NCBI GenBank assembly: GCA_016714645.1
Contig: JADKCI010000004.1
Coordinates: 1 to 64,000 of the forward strand
Direction of reading: 5' to 3'
DNA: 64,000 nt
Origin: Chromatiaceae bacterium
GTDB lineage: Bacteria > Pseudomonadota > Gammaproteobacteria > Chromatiales > Chromatiaceae
A program made the translations under genes and the position numbers. The notes beneath the pieces are model-generated. The model ran no database searches and was not told where the DNA came from. It saw only the letters and a list, made by a program, of their open reading frames with translations. Below, piece after piece: positions 10,588 to 18,424 of this stretch. How positions within the stretch are numbered: the first letter of the stretch is position 1; each line of letters opens with the position of its first letter.

Positions 10588-10962
10588 CTGCACGGTGAGG
10601 AAGAGGCCGCTTTTGCCGATGCGGGTTATACCGGCGCCGAGAAGCGCGGGGAGCTCAGGGACCGGAAGGTGGAATGGTCCATCGCCGCTAAGCGCAGCAA
10701 GGTGGCCGGTTTGCCCGCAGGCGAGAAGAAAGACCTGATCAAGCGGATTGAGCGGCTCAAAGCACAAGCCCGCAGCCGGGTCGAGCACGTCTTCCACCTC
10801 ATCAAGGACCGCTTCCACCATCGCGAACTGCGCTACCAGGGGCTTAAGAAGAACAGTGCCCAGCATGAGGTGCTCTTCGCCCTGGCCAATCTGATTATTG
10901 CCAAAAAACGCTCTCCGAGGGCGAAGAGAGAGATATCAGATCATTCTTCAGCGTTTCCGTAA
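10580..10962 (+). pseudogene. IS5-family transposase C-terminal fragment
   Basis: About 125 residues with the IS5 DDE-transposase C-terminal signature: LLHGEEEAAFADAGYTGAEKR, then RVEHVFHLIKDRFHHRELRYQGLKKN (the catalytic Glu region), then ALANLIIAKKR. The N-terminal two-thirds, including the first catalytic Asp, is missing. The coding sequence runs into the end of the adjacent UDP-glucuronate decarboxylase gene on the other strand. It is a dead remnant at the position where ngg might be expected. Confidence 0.75.
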
Positions 10963-11901
10963 GGCCTCGAAATAGGCGATGGTGGGCTTTAGCCCTTCGC
11001 GCAGGGGGATCCTGGGCGCCCAGTCGAGGTGGGTTTTGGCCTGGGTGATATCGGGCTGGCGCTGACGGGGATCGTCCTGGGGCAGTGGCTCGTGGATGAG
11101 GGGTGAATGGGAGCCGGTCAGGTCGCGGATGGTCTCGGCCAACTCGATCATGCTGAATTCGCCGGGGTTGCCCAGGTTGATGGGGCCGGCGAGGTCGTCG
11201 GGGCTGTTCATGAGGCGGACGAAGCCCTCGATGAGATCGTCCACATAGCAGAAGGAGCGGGTCTGGCTGCCGTCCCCGTAGAGGGTGATGGGCTGGTTGC
11301 GCAGGGCCTGGACGATGAAGTTGGAGACGACGCGGCCGTCGTTGGGGTGCATTCGCGGGCCGTAGGTGTTGAAGATGCGGGCGACCTTGATGCGCAGGCC
11401 GTGCTGGCGACGGTAGTCGAAAAAGAGGGTCTCGGCGCAGCGTTTGCCCTCGTCGTAGCAGGAGCGGGGGCCAATGGGGTTGACGTTGCCCCAGTAGTGC
11501 TCGGGCTGGGGGTGGATGGCGGGGTCGCCATAGACCTCGCTGGTGGAGGCCTGAAAGATCTTGGCCTTGACCCGCTTGGCCAGGCCGAGCATGTTGATGG
11601 CGCCGTGGACGCTGGTCTTAGTGGTCTGGACCGGGTCGTACTGGTAATGAATGGGCGAGGCCGGGCAGGCCAGGTTGTAGATCTCGTCCACTTCCACATA
11701 GAGAGGGAAGGTGACGTCGTGGCGCATCAGCTCGAAGTAGGGGTTGTCGAGCAGGTGGGCGATGTTGTCCTTGGTGCCGGTGAAGAAGTTATCGACGCAG
11801 ATGACGTCATGGCCGTCGGCGAGGAGGCGTTCGCAGAGGTGGCTGCCCAGAAAGCCGGCGCCGCCGGTGATGAGGATGCGTTTGCGCAGGGCGTAATTCA
11901 T
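10948..11901 (-). CDS. UDP-glucuronate decarboxylase (UDP-xylose synthase)
   Basis: An NAD-dependent extended SDR enzyme, 317 residues, converting UDP-glucuronate to UDP-xylose for surface polysaccharide. The nucleotide-binding motif is ILITGGAGFLGSHL. Catalytic Thr/Ser-Tyr-Lys appear as STSEVYG and SCYDEGKR. EIYNLACPASPIHYQYDP and RIFNTYGPRMHPNDGRVVSNF are the decarboxylase subfamily signature. I use the ATG at 11899-11901 because the protein then begins MNYALRKRILITGG, although no strong ribosome site is visible; a start at 11955 is possible. Its 3' end overlaps the IS5 remnant by 15 nt. Confidence 0.9.
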   Translation of the reverse strand: MNYALRKRILITGGAGFLGSHLCERLLADGHDVICVDNFFTGTKDNIAHLLDNPYFELMRHDVTFPLYVEVDEIYNLACPASPIHYQYDPVQTTKTSVHGAINMLGLAKRVKAKIFQASTSEVYGDPAIHPQPEHYWGNVNPIGPRSCYDEGKRCAETLFFDYRRQHGLRIKVARIFNTYGPRMHPNDGRVVSNFIVQALRNQPITLYGDGSQTRSFCYVDDLIEGFVRLMNSPDDLAGPINLGNPGEFSMIELAETIRDLTGSHSPLIHEPLPQDDPRQRQPDITQAKTHLDWAPRIPLREGLKPTIAYFEALRKR

Positions 11902-11990
11902 GGGGAGTACCGGTGGCGGTGGGGTGCAGAGGCCCGGGGGCGGCCAGTATGGCATAGCGGGCGGCCCGGGCCATCCTCGCGCGCCGCTGC

Positions 11991-12782
11991 CTAGCGCGCG
12001 CCCCGATGCTGGGCGATGCGCTCCGTGATGCGGCGCGCGGCCTCCTGGATGAGGCCGATCCAGGCATCCCGGCGCCGCTCGATGGGCGCGGAGATGGACA
12101 GCCCCGCCAGGGGCTCGCCCGCCGGGTCGCGCACCAGGACGCCAATGCAGCCTACGCCGATCTCGGCCTCTTCGTTGTCGAGGGCGTAACCGGCCGCCAG
12201 GTCCTGGCTGGCCTGGCGCCAGAGGTCCTCGCCGCGGGTCAGGGTGTGCTCGGTATAGGCGGTCAGGCCGGTGCGGGTGGCATACTCCTGGACCGCCGCC
12301 TGGCCGGCGCTGCCCAGCATCAGCTTGCCCACCGCCGTCACATGCAGGGGCGCCCGGCTGCCGATGAGCTGCTCGACCCGCATCATGCGCTGGGGGGTGG
12401 CCCGTTCGATATAGACGACGTCATCCCCCTCGCGCTCGGTCAGGTTGACCGTTTCCTCGACCTGGTCCCGCAGCCAGGCCATGACGGGCCGGGCCAGGGC
12501 GCGGAGGTCCTCGCCGCCCTGGCGACAGGCGGCCCAGCTGGCGAGCTGGCCGCCAAAGCCATAGTGGCCCGTCTCGTTGCGCTCGACGAGGCCATTCTCC
12601 GTCGCCGCCGCCAGGATGCGGAAGGCGGTGGAGGGGTGCAGGCCCGTCTCGGCGGAGAGCACCTTGAGACTGGCGCCGCCGCCATTGCTGGCGAGGGCAT
12701 TCAGGAGGGCGGCCAGGCGGTCAATGACCTGAATCCGGTGGCTGGGGGTGGTGCTGGGTTGGCGAGGTGTTGGGCTGTTCAT
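11991..12782 (-). CDS. IclR-family transcriptional regulator
   Basis: A 263-residue regulator. An N-terminal winged helix-turn-helix (about residues 15-80; LSAETGLHPSTAFRIL is the recognition region) is followed by the GAF-like IclR effector domain (VYIERA, TAVGKLMLG, EEAEIGVGCIGVLV). It diverges from the thiamine-diphosphate enzyme gene with about 90 bp between starts, and that gap contains palindromic ATTTCA/TGAAAT sites. Regulation of the neighbouring catabolic pair in response to a sugar acid or organic acid is therefore inferred. The effector is unknown. Confidence 0.88.
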   Translation of the reverse strand: MNSPTPRQPSTTPSHRIQVIDRLAALLNALASNGGGASLKVLSAETGLHPSTAFRILAAATENGLVERNETGHYGFGGQLASWAACRQGGEDLRALARPVMAWLRDQVEETVNLTEREGDDVVYIERATPQRMMRVEQLIGSRAPLHVTAVGKLMLGSAGQAAVQEYATRTGLTAYTEHTLTRGEDLWRQASQDLAAGYALDNEEAEIGVGCIGVLVRDPAGEPLAGLSISAPIERRRDAWIGLIQEAARRITERIAQHRGAR

Positions 12783-12836
12783 TTCACATTATGAAATCGA
12801 TTACGTATTGTGAAATCATAGCGCCCGGTGTAAGGT
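12781..12836 (+). promoter_or_regulatory. IclR operator and promoter of the ThDP enzyme gene
   Basis: ATTTCA-N5-TGAAAT (12781-12797) is a perfect palindrome resembling IclR operators, and it abuts the iclR-like start codon. A further TGAAAT lies at 12811-12816. A plus-strand promoter TTGTGA-N17-TAAGGT (12808-12836) overlaps the second site, so binding could control both genes. Confidence 0.5.
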
Positions 12837-12873
12837 TAGATCAAGCCCATTCGTCATCCCGAGGAGTCCCCCC

Positions 12874-15141
12874 ATGAAGGCTACCGCCACCGAGACCACC
12901 CCAGACCAGGCCGCCCCAGATTTCTGCGCGGGCATGCAGCACTTTGGCGAGCCCTGGCCGGGTTTTGAGACCCATGCCGCCGCGCCGGCGGTAAGCGCGG
13001 ATACTGGCCGCATTGCCCAGGTGGACGCGGAGGCCGCCTATCAGACCCTCCTGATGGCCGATGCCCTGCGCTATGTCACCCTGCAGGTGTGCGGCTCCAA
13101 GGGCTCCGGCCATCCCGGTGGCTTCGCCTCCAGCGCCGAGGCCTATGCCGCCCTGGTCATGCTGGGCCACACCAATATCGTCACCGAGGTCGGCCACCAC
13201 GCCCCGGGTTTTTACAGCGCCATGTTCCTCGACACCTCCCTGGAGGAGATGGGCATCCGCACCCTGACGGACATGATGGCGCGGTTCCGCGAAAAGCATG
13301 GCCTGCTGGGCCACCTCTCCGGCGCCATCCCGGGCCTCCTGGCCCCCGCCGGTCCCCTGGGTCAGGGCCAGCATTTCGCCATGGCCGGGGCCATGCTGCA
13401 TCCGGACAAGCTCTTCCCGGTGACCATCGGCGACGGTGGCATGGGCGAGCCCTATGTGCTCAATGCCATGATGCATTTCCATACCGCCTACCCCCAGGTC
13501 ACCAACTTCCTGCCGACCCTCATTTGGAATGGTTACAGCCAGGAGCACCATTCCATGGTCTCCCGCCTGACCAATGAGGAGATGCTGGCCTACTGGCGGG
13601 GCCATGGCTTCGAAGAGGTGGTGCTGGTGGACGCCAAGGACTTCGACGATAGCGGTCAGGAGGCCGCCTATGTCGATTCCAGCCGTTTTTCGCAGGGCCA
13701 GCGCCTGGCCTTTGCCCAAGCGGTACTGGCGGGTGTCGAGCGGGCCGCCGCGAGCGCCTTCTCCGGCAAGCTGACCGCCTTCATTCTCAAGCAGTTGAAG
13801 GGTACCGGCGTCCATACCCTGGGCGCTAAGTCCCATAATCTCTACCCGGCCGACACCCTGGATGCCCCCCATATCATCGAGGGCCTGCAACGCCGCGCTC
13901 TGCCACCCGCCGCCTGGGCCCTGGTGCGGGAGAACTTTGTCCGCGCCGGTGGCGGCCCCGCCGTCAAGACGGCGGTGACGGAGTTCGTGCTGGACCTGGC
14001 CCCCCTGGGCGCCTTCCCCTGCCAGGCATTCACCCCGGGCGACAAGGCCGTGCCCGCCACCGCCCTGGGCGCCCTGGCGGCCTGGGTAGGCCAGCAGGAC
14101 CCGCGCTTCGTGGTCACCAACGCCGACGGCAACGAGGCCTCGGCGATGAAGAATATCAACGACGCCCTGAAAATCCGCCACCCGACCCCGGACCCCCTCT
14201 ACAACCAGGAGCCCACCGGCCAGGTGTACGAGCCCCTTAACGAGGACGCCTGCGCCGGCCTCGCCGCCGGCCTGAGCCTGTTCGGCTCCCGCGCCCTCTG
14301 GCTGTCCTACGAGAGCTTTGCCATCAACGGCTGGCCCATCGTCCAGACCGTGACCCAGGCCATGGCCGAGCTGCGCCGCAAGACGCCGTCCGTCGTCTGC
14401 ATGTTCACCGCCGGCGCCCTGGAACAGGGCCGCAACGGCTGGACCCACCAGCGCCCGGAGATCGAAAACTACTTCGCCGCCCAGATGCGCAACGGCAACC
14501 TCTATATGCTGTTTCCGCCGGACGCCAACAGCATCCAGGCCGCCTACGAGTACGCCACCCAAAGCTTCAACAAGGGCATGGTGATCATCGCCTCCAAGTC
14601 GCCCCTGCCGGTGTACCTGAGCCTGGCCCAGGCCGACGACGCCGTCGCCAAGGGCGCGGCGACCCTCTACGAGACCCAGCCCGGCAAGTCCGGCAAGAAG
14701 GGCGGCAAGGGCAAAAAGGGCGCTAAGAACAACAAGGGTACGGTGGTCTTCGCCGTCACCGGCGACATGGTCTACCTGCCCGTGTTCGAGGCCAAGGATC
14801 AGCTCGAAGCCGCAGGCTGGGCCGTGCGCATCGTCGCCGTGGTCAATCCGCGCCGCCTCTATCGTCCCAGCGATGTCGCCTGGGAGACGGTGTCCGAGCC
14901 CGACAACGCCTTCATGGACGACGACCACTTCAACGCCTTCTTCGACGGCGACGTCCTGCTGGCCGTGAGCGGTGGCCCCTCCGCCGCCCTGGAGCCGGTG
15001 CTGCTGCGCAGCCGCGCCGCCCAGCGCGACACCTTCGCCTGGAAGCGCGGCGAGACCACCGCCAGCCCGGCGGAGATCATGGACTTCAACGGCATCACCG
15101 CCGAGCGGATGGTGGCGCGGGTCAAGGCCCTGCGGTCCTAA
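12874..15141 (+). CDS. transketolase/phosphoketolase-family thiamine diphosphate enzyme
   Basis: A 755-residue thiamine-diphosphate enzyme. The cofactor motif starts at GDGGMGEP (residues 186-193) and continues to NFLPTLIWNG. SKGSGHPGGFASS near residue 75 and the YESFAINGWPIVQ region fit the phosphoketolase/transketolase superfamily. Relatives in purple sulfur bacteria are often labelled xylulose 5-phosphate 3-epimerase or phosphoketolase; the true reaction is not clear from sequence. An unusual Lys/Gly-rich linker (about residues 606-625) separates the last domain. It stands divergent from an IclR regulator and 88 bp ahead of a DUF1537 kinase, suggesting use of a phosphorylated sugar or sugar acid. 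Confidence 0.7.
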   Translation: MKATATETTPDQAAPDFCAGMQHFGEPWPGFETHAAAPAVSADTGRIAQVDAEAAYQTLLMADALRYVTLQVCGSKGSGHPGGFASSAEAYAALVMLGHTNIVTEVGHHAPGFYSAMFLDTSLEEMGIRTLTDMMARFREKHGLLGHLSGAIPGLLAPAGPLGQGQHFAMAGAMLHPDKLFPVTIGDGGMGEPYVLNAMMHFHTAYPQVTNFLPTLIWNGYSQEHHSMVSRLTNEEMLAYWRGHGFEEVVLVDAKDFDDSGQEAAYVDSSRFSQGQRLAFAQAVLAGVERAAASAFSGKLTAFILKQLKGTGVHTLGAKSHNLYPADTLDAPHIIEGLQRRALPPAAWALVRENFVRAGGGPAVKTAVTEFVLDLAPLGAFPCQAFTPGDKAVPATALGALAAWVGQQDPRFVVTNADGNEASAMKNINDALKIRHPTPDPLYNQEPTGQVYEPLNEDACAGLAAGLSLFGSRALWLSYESFAINGWPIVQTVTQAMAELRRKTPSVVCMFTAGALEQGRNGWTHQRPEIENYFAAQMRNGNLYMLFPPDANSIQAAYEYATQSFNKGMVIIASKSPLPVYLSLAQADDAVAKGAATLYETQPGKSGKKGGKGKKGAKNNKGTVVFAVTGDMVYLPVFEAKDQLEAAGWAVRIVAVVNPRRLYRPSDVAWETVSEPDNAFMDDDHFNAFFDGDVLLAVSGGPSAALEPVLLRSRAAQRDTFAWKRGETTASPAEIMDFNGITAERMVARVKALRS

Positions 15142-15145
15142 TCAG

Positions 15146-15204
15146 GGTTCAAAAATAACCGGTATATCCGTAGGTCGGGTTAGCGCAGCCTAACCCGACT
15201 CCGG
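15146..15204 (+). repeat. 59-bp dispersed palindromic repeat, copy 1
   Basis: Begins 4 bp after the ThDP gene stop. It contains a small GGTT/AACC hairpin and a perfect 10-bp stem GTCGGGTTAG / CTAACCCGAC (15174-15183 and 15190-15199) with a 6-nt loop. A second copy of the same length lies inverted at 50274-50332. It may act as a terminator or mRNA 3' stabiliser. Confidence 0.75.
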
Positions 15205-15229
15205 CCTGAATCTGTCCGCGAGCCACAAG

Positions 15230-16573
15230 ATGCCAGAAACCAAGATCATAGTCCTCGACGACGACCCCACGGGTTCACAGACGGTCCACGGCTGCCTGCT
15301 CCTGACCCGCTGGGATGTCGAGACCCTGCGCCAGGGCCTGGCCGATGCCTCGCCACTCCTCTTTATCCTGACCAACAGCCGCGCCATGGGCGCCGAGCAG
15401 GCGGCGGCGGTTACCCGCGAGGCCTGCCATAACCTGAAACTGGCTCTGGCCGCCGACGCTCTGGCCAGGGAGGGCGAGGGCCGGGCGCTGCATCCCCTCT
15501 TCGTCAGCCGTTCCGACTCCACCCTGCGCGGCCACTACCCGGTGGAGACCGATGTCATGGCGGAGGAACTGGGCCCCTTCGACGCCCACTTCCTCACCCC
15601 GGCCTTCTTCGAGGGCGGGCGCTTCACTCGCGATTCCATCCATTACCTGATGGTCAATGGCCAGCCCGTTCCCACCGCGGAGACCGAGTTCGCCCGGGAT
15701 TCCGTCTTCGGCTACCGCACCAGCTATCTGCCCGATTACGTTGCCGAAAAGACCCAGGGCCGCATCCCCGCCCACCAGGTCGAGCGCTTCCTCCTGGCCG
15801 AGGTCCGGGCCGGGGTCCAGGAGCGTCTCCTGGCCCTGCATGGCAACGCCTGCGGCGTGGTGGACGCCGAGACCCAGGCGGACCTGGATCGCTTCGCCGC
15901 CGATGTCCTGGCCAGCGTGGCCGCCGGCAAGCGCTTCCTCTTCCGCAGCGCCGCCAGCCTGCTCACCGCCCTGGCCCGCCTGCCCGCCCAGCCGGTGGCG
16001 CCGGATGCTATGCGCGAATATGTGCGCGGTGGCCGGCCGGGTGCCGTCATCGTCGGCTCCCACGTCAAGAAGACCACCGACCAGTTGGCGTGCCTCCTCC
16101 AGCAAGCTGGGGTGGGGGCGGTGGAGATCGACGTCGATCGCATCCCCACCGAGGGCGCGGCCCTCCTGAACGCGACCCTGGCCCGGGCCGCGGCGCTGCA
16201 TGACCAGGGCCAGACGGCGGTGATCTTCACCAGCCGGGTCGAGCGCACCTTCGCCGACCAGGCCACGCGTCTGGCCTTTGGCGACCAGGTCTCCGCCTTC
16301 CTCATGGATGTGGTGCGCGGCCTGCCCCGCGACCTGGGTTTTCTGATCAGCAAGGGGGGCATCACCTCCAACGACGTCCTCTCCAGCGGTCTGGCCCTTG
16401 GCGCCTCCCGGGTCCTGGGCCAGATCCTGCCCGGCTGCTCCGTGGTGCGCTGCCCGGCGGATCACCCCCGTTACCCGGACCTCCCGGTGGTCATCTTCCC
16501 GGGTAATGTCGGGGATGAGGAGGCCTTGGCCACCGTTTATGGCCGATTAACCGGTATCAGTCTTGGAGATTAA
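15230..16573 (+). CDS. four-carbon acid sugar kinase family protein (DUF1537)
   Basis: A 447-residue kinase of the DUF1537 family, whose known members phosphorylate D-threonate, D-erythronate or 3-oxo-tetronates. The N-terminal domain begins IIVLDDDPTGSQTVHG, the conserved nucleotide/substrate motif, and contains SRSDSTLRGHYPVE. The C-terminal domain has VGSHVKKTTDQL and LISKGGITSNDVL, the ATP-binding loop. It probably shares transcription with the ThDP enzyme, though the 59-bp hairpin repeat lies between them. The neighbours differ from the usual PdxA2 or OtnC/OtnI partners, so the exact substrate cannot be assigned. Confidence 0.82.
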   Translation: MPETKIIVLDDDPTGSQTVHGCLLLTRWDVETLRQGLADASPLLFILTNSRAMGAEQAAAVTREACHNLKLALAADALAREGEGRALHPLFVSRSDSTLRGHYPVETDVMAEELGPFDAHFLTPAFFEGGRFTRDSIHYLMVNGQPVPTAETEFARDSVFGYRTSYLPDYVAEKTQGRIPAHQVERFLLAEVRAGVQERLLALHGNACGVVDAETQADLDRFAADVLASVAAGKRFLFRSAASLLTALARLPAQPVAPDAMREYVRGGRPGAVIVGSHVKKTTDQLACLLQQAGVGAVEIDVDRIPTEGAALLNATLARAAALHDQGQTAVIFTSRVERTFADQATRLAFGDQVSAFLMDVVRGLPRDLGFLISKGGITSNDVLSSGLALGASRVLGQILPGCSVVRCPADHPRYPDLPVVIFPGNVGDEEALATVYGRLTGISLGD

Positions 16574-16649
16574 GGGGCAAGGTGAGGTGGTAGCCGTGTC
16601 ATCAGCTTGCGGGGCTGGACAGATATGCAAATGACCCGAGCCAACCACA

Positions 16650-16907
16650 TCATGCCCGGATTTTCGAGATCAGAGGAAAATTTTCAGGCTTGCGAATTGA
16701 CTCAACCGAGAGATCAAGGTCCAGTTCGGGCCAATAGAGATGGTTTTCCGTTGGACGTTCAATCTCGCAAAGTTGCTCGATGGTTGCCGACTTAAACCAC
16801 GGAAAATCCGAAAACGGTATAGCCAGTTCCTCATCATCCAGCAGCAGCCAGAAGCAATGCTTAGACACGTTGGTGACTTCAGCAGTCAAAGTGGCGATGC
16901 CAGGCAT
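16650..16907 (-). CDS. DUF2442 domain protein
   Basis: An 85-residue protein, MPGIATLTAEVTNVSKHCF..., matching the DUF2442 pattern (LLLDDEELAIPFSDFPWF, HLYWPELDLDLSVESIR). The function of the family is not established. Such genes often pair with DUF4160 genes in what may be toxin-antitoxin-like modules. Here the start overlaps the end of the DUF4160 gene by 29 nt, indicating translational coupling. The longer reading frame up to 16976 is rejected because the family begins near this ATG. Confidence 0.75.
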   Translation of the reverse strand: MPGIATLTAEVTNVSKHCFWLLLDDEELAIPFSDFPWFKSATIEQLCEIERPTENHLYWPELDLDLSVESIRKPENFPLISKIRA

Positions 16908-17118
16908 CTTGAATCTCCTTAATATGCGCTTCAACCACGGCTTGCGCTTGACATATTTGCATCTTTGAAAGCCCAATATTCACTGCCAAGTGTACCGATG
17001 GAGTCAGCCAGAATTTCGCCTCGCCATCCGGGTGTGCCACGTGGACATGGCTGCGGGGCTCCTCGCGAGAGAAGAAAAACAGTCTGAACTGTCCGTCACG
17101 AACGATTGTTGGCGCCAT
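16879..17118 (-). CDS. DUF4160 domain protein
   Basis: A 79-residue protein with the full DUF4160 pattern: PTIVRDGQFRLFFFSREEP, HVHVAHPDGEAKFWL, then an amphipathic C-terminal helix ending DAWHRHF. The role is unknown. It is first in a two-gene unit with the overlapping DUF2442 gene. Being a small, compact, overlapping pair in a region of patchy accessory genes is consistent with a mobile toxin-antitoxin-like module, which is inference only. Confidence 0.78.
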   Translation of the reverse strand: MAPTIVRDGQFRLFFFSREEPRSHVHVAHPDGEAKFWLTPSVHLAVNIGLSKMQICQAQAVVEAHIKEIQDAWHRHFDC

Positions 17119-17265
17119 CTATACACTATGCCGTAATGGTGGTCGTCTTGTGCACTAACATGCAAGCTCTGGGGCGCGGAGCCGGCTTGCCGGCGGAGCG
17201 TCCCACTGGAGCGGAATGTTAGACATTGCGCCAATTGAGAAAAGTCAGCTGGAGGGACGGCACGC

Positions 17266-17826
17266 TTATTTTGCAAAAGGACTTGTACACCACTGTTGCT
17301 CGCACGGCTCACCATCATGATTGCCGTCCATCTCAGTATTGGGGCAATTGCGAAGGAAAAAGGTAGCTTCAGCGCAGGATGTCATCTGGGAACAATGGGT
17401 GCGCCCGTCGCAGCGGTAGGGAGATGATGTTTCCTGAATCTCTGGTTCAGCGGCGATCACGGGCAACGGGGCTATACGGCGGGTATACTCACCGTAACCG
17501 TATACGCCCAAGCCCACCAGAAGGAGCAGAGGAATGACCCGACCGAAAAAGCCAGGACTCTCTTTGCGACGATAGGATGGCGATTTGCGGGAAGGGTATG
17601 GGCGCATAACAGTCGGGCGCTGTGGGCACAAAAGGTTTTTCGCTCGCTTCTTCCCAGTGCTGTCGGTTTCAATTTCAAAGGTGATGCTTTCTCCGAGTGT
17701 CGGGCGTACTCCATCCTTCGGAAACGCAGAGATATGGACAAAAATCTCCTGACCACCTTGGGTTGGCGTTATGAACCCGAATCCTCGGTCGTCATTCCAC
17801 TTTGAGAGAGTGCCTTCGATGCGCAT
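17266..17826 (-). CDS. cold-shock domain / transmembrane / excalibur-domain protein
   Basis: A 186-residue three-part protein. Residues 1-70 are a cold-shock nucleic-acid-binding domain (GTLSKWNDDRGFGFITP, IFVHISAF). One transmembrane segment follows (about 93-109, VIPLLLLVGLGVYGYGEY). The C-terminus has the Cys-rich, calcium-binding excalibur pattern (RCDGRTHCSQMTSC and DGNHDGEPCEQQWC). The topology would place the nucleic-acid domain in the cytosol and the excalibur domain in the periplasm. The function is unknown. No operon partner is apparent. Confidence 0.8.
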   Translation of the reverse strand: MRIEGTLSKWNDDRGFGFITPTQGGQEIFVHISAFPKDGVRPTLGESITFEIETDSTGKKRAKNLLCPQRPTVMRPYPSRKSPSYRRKESPGFFGRVIPLLLLVGLGVYGYGEYTRRIAPLPVIAAEPEIQETSSPYRCDGRTHCSQMTSCAEATFFLRNCPNTEMDGNHDGEPCEQQWCTSPFAK

Positions 17827-18424
17827 TTTGAATGTCTAATGTGTTCTTAGGTTGAGACGGGCCAAGTTGCGCGCTAGGCTGGACTAGGACATTTGTGCGC
17901 TATCCCGCCGCGGGCCACTAGGGTGCTAGACGGGATTTTTCGATCAGCCAAGTCCCCTAGCGGCGCCGCGGATGTCCTGCCAGCACTTCGCCCTGTGTCC
18001 TTCGCCGCGGATGCCGGCGTCGATTCTTCTTAACAGGTTGTAGGACCAGGCGCAACCCCACGGCTGCGGCTGTCTTTAACTCGTCGATGCCTTGCGAGGG
18101 CTTCTTCTCAATCTGGATCATGGTTCCGGCAAAAAAGGGCCCGATCACAACGGCTGGAGACGAGGCCAGCATCTGCTGGGGGCCAGTCATCTGGCCACCT
18201 TGTGTTCCGGTACGGACTTGGGCCCCTATGTACCAGACCGCCTTAGGATGCTCGTGTGCAAGCCTGCAGCGGGCCACTCGGGAACTAGCTTGCCACGGGC
18301 CACTAAGGGACTGGGTGATGTTGATATTCAAAAAGTAAACCGCATCGTTACCAAATCTCATAATTTAATCCGTTTTGCGTATAGTTGCCGCTGCGGACAA
18401 GACGAAGCGAAGGGGCTTTACTCA
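17827..18424. other. 598-bp region without a convincing gene
   Basis: No supported gene. It holds three imperfect ~19-bp direct repeats beginning CGGGCCACT, at 17911, 18270 and 18296. A 134-codon minus-strand frame at 17957-18361 has an Arg-rich low-complexity tail and no family resemblance. The last part must contain the glcD promoter, but no clear sigma70 pair was picked out. Confidence 0.4.

Noticed and set aside
12841..14928. 695-codon minus-strand frame
   Set aside because: Antisense to the ThDP enzyme gene, Gly/His/Gln-rich with no family pattern; a product of high GC codon bias in the real gene.
17957..18361. 134-codon minus-strand frame before glcD
   Set aside because: Ends in a low-complexity Arg-rich tail, no recognisable domain and no ribosome site; kept only as a note in the intergenic entry.
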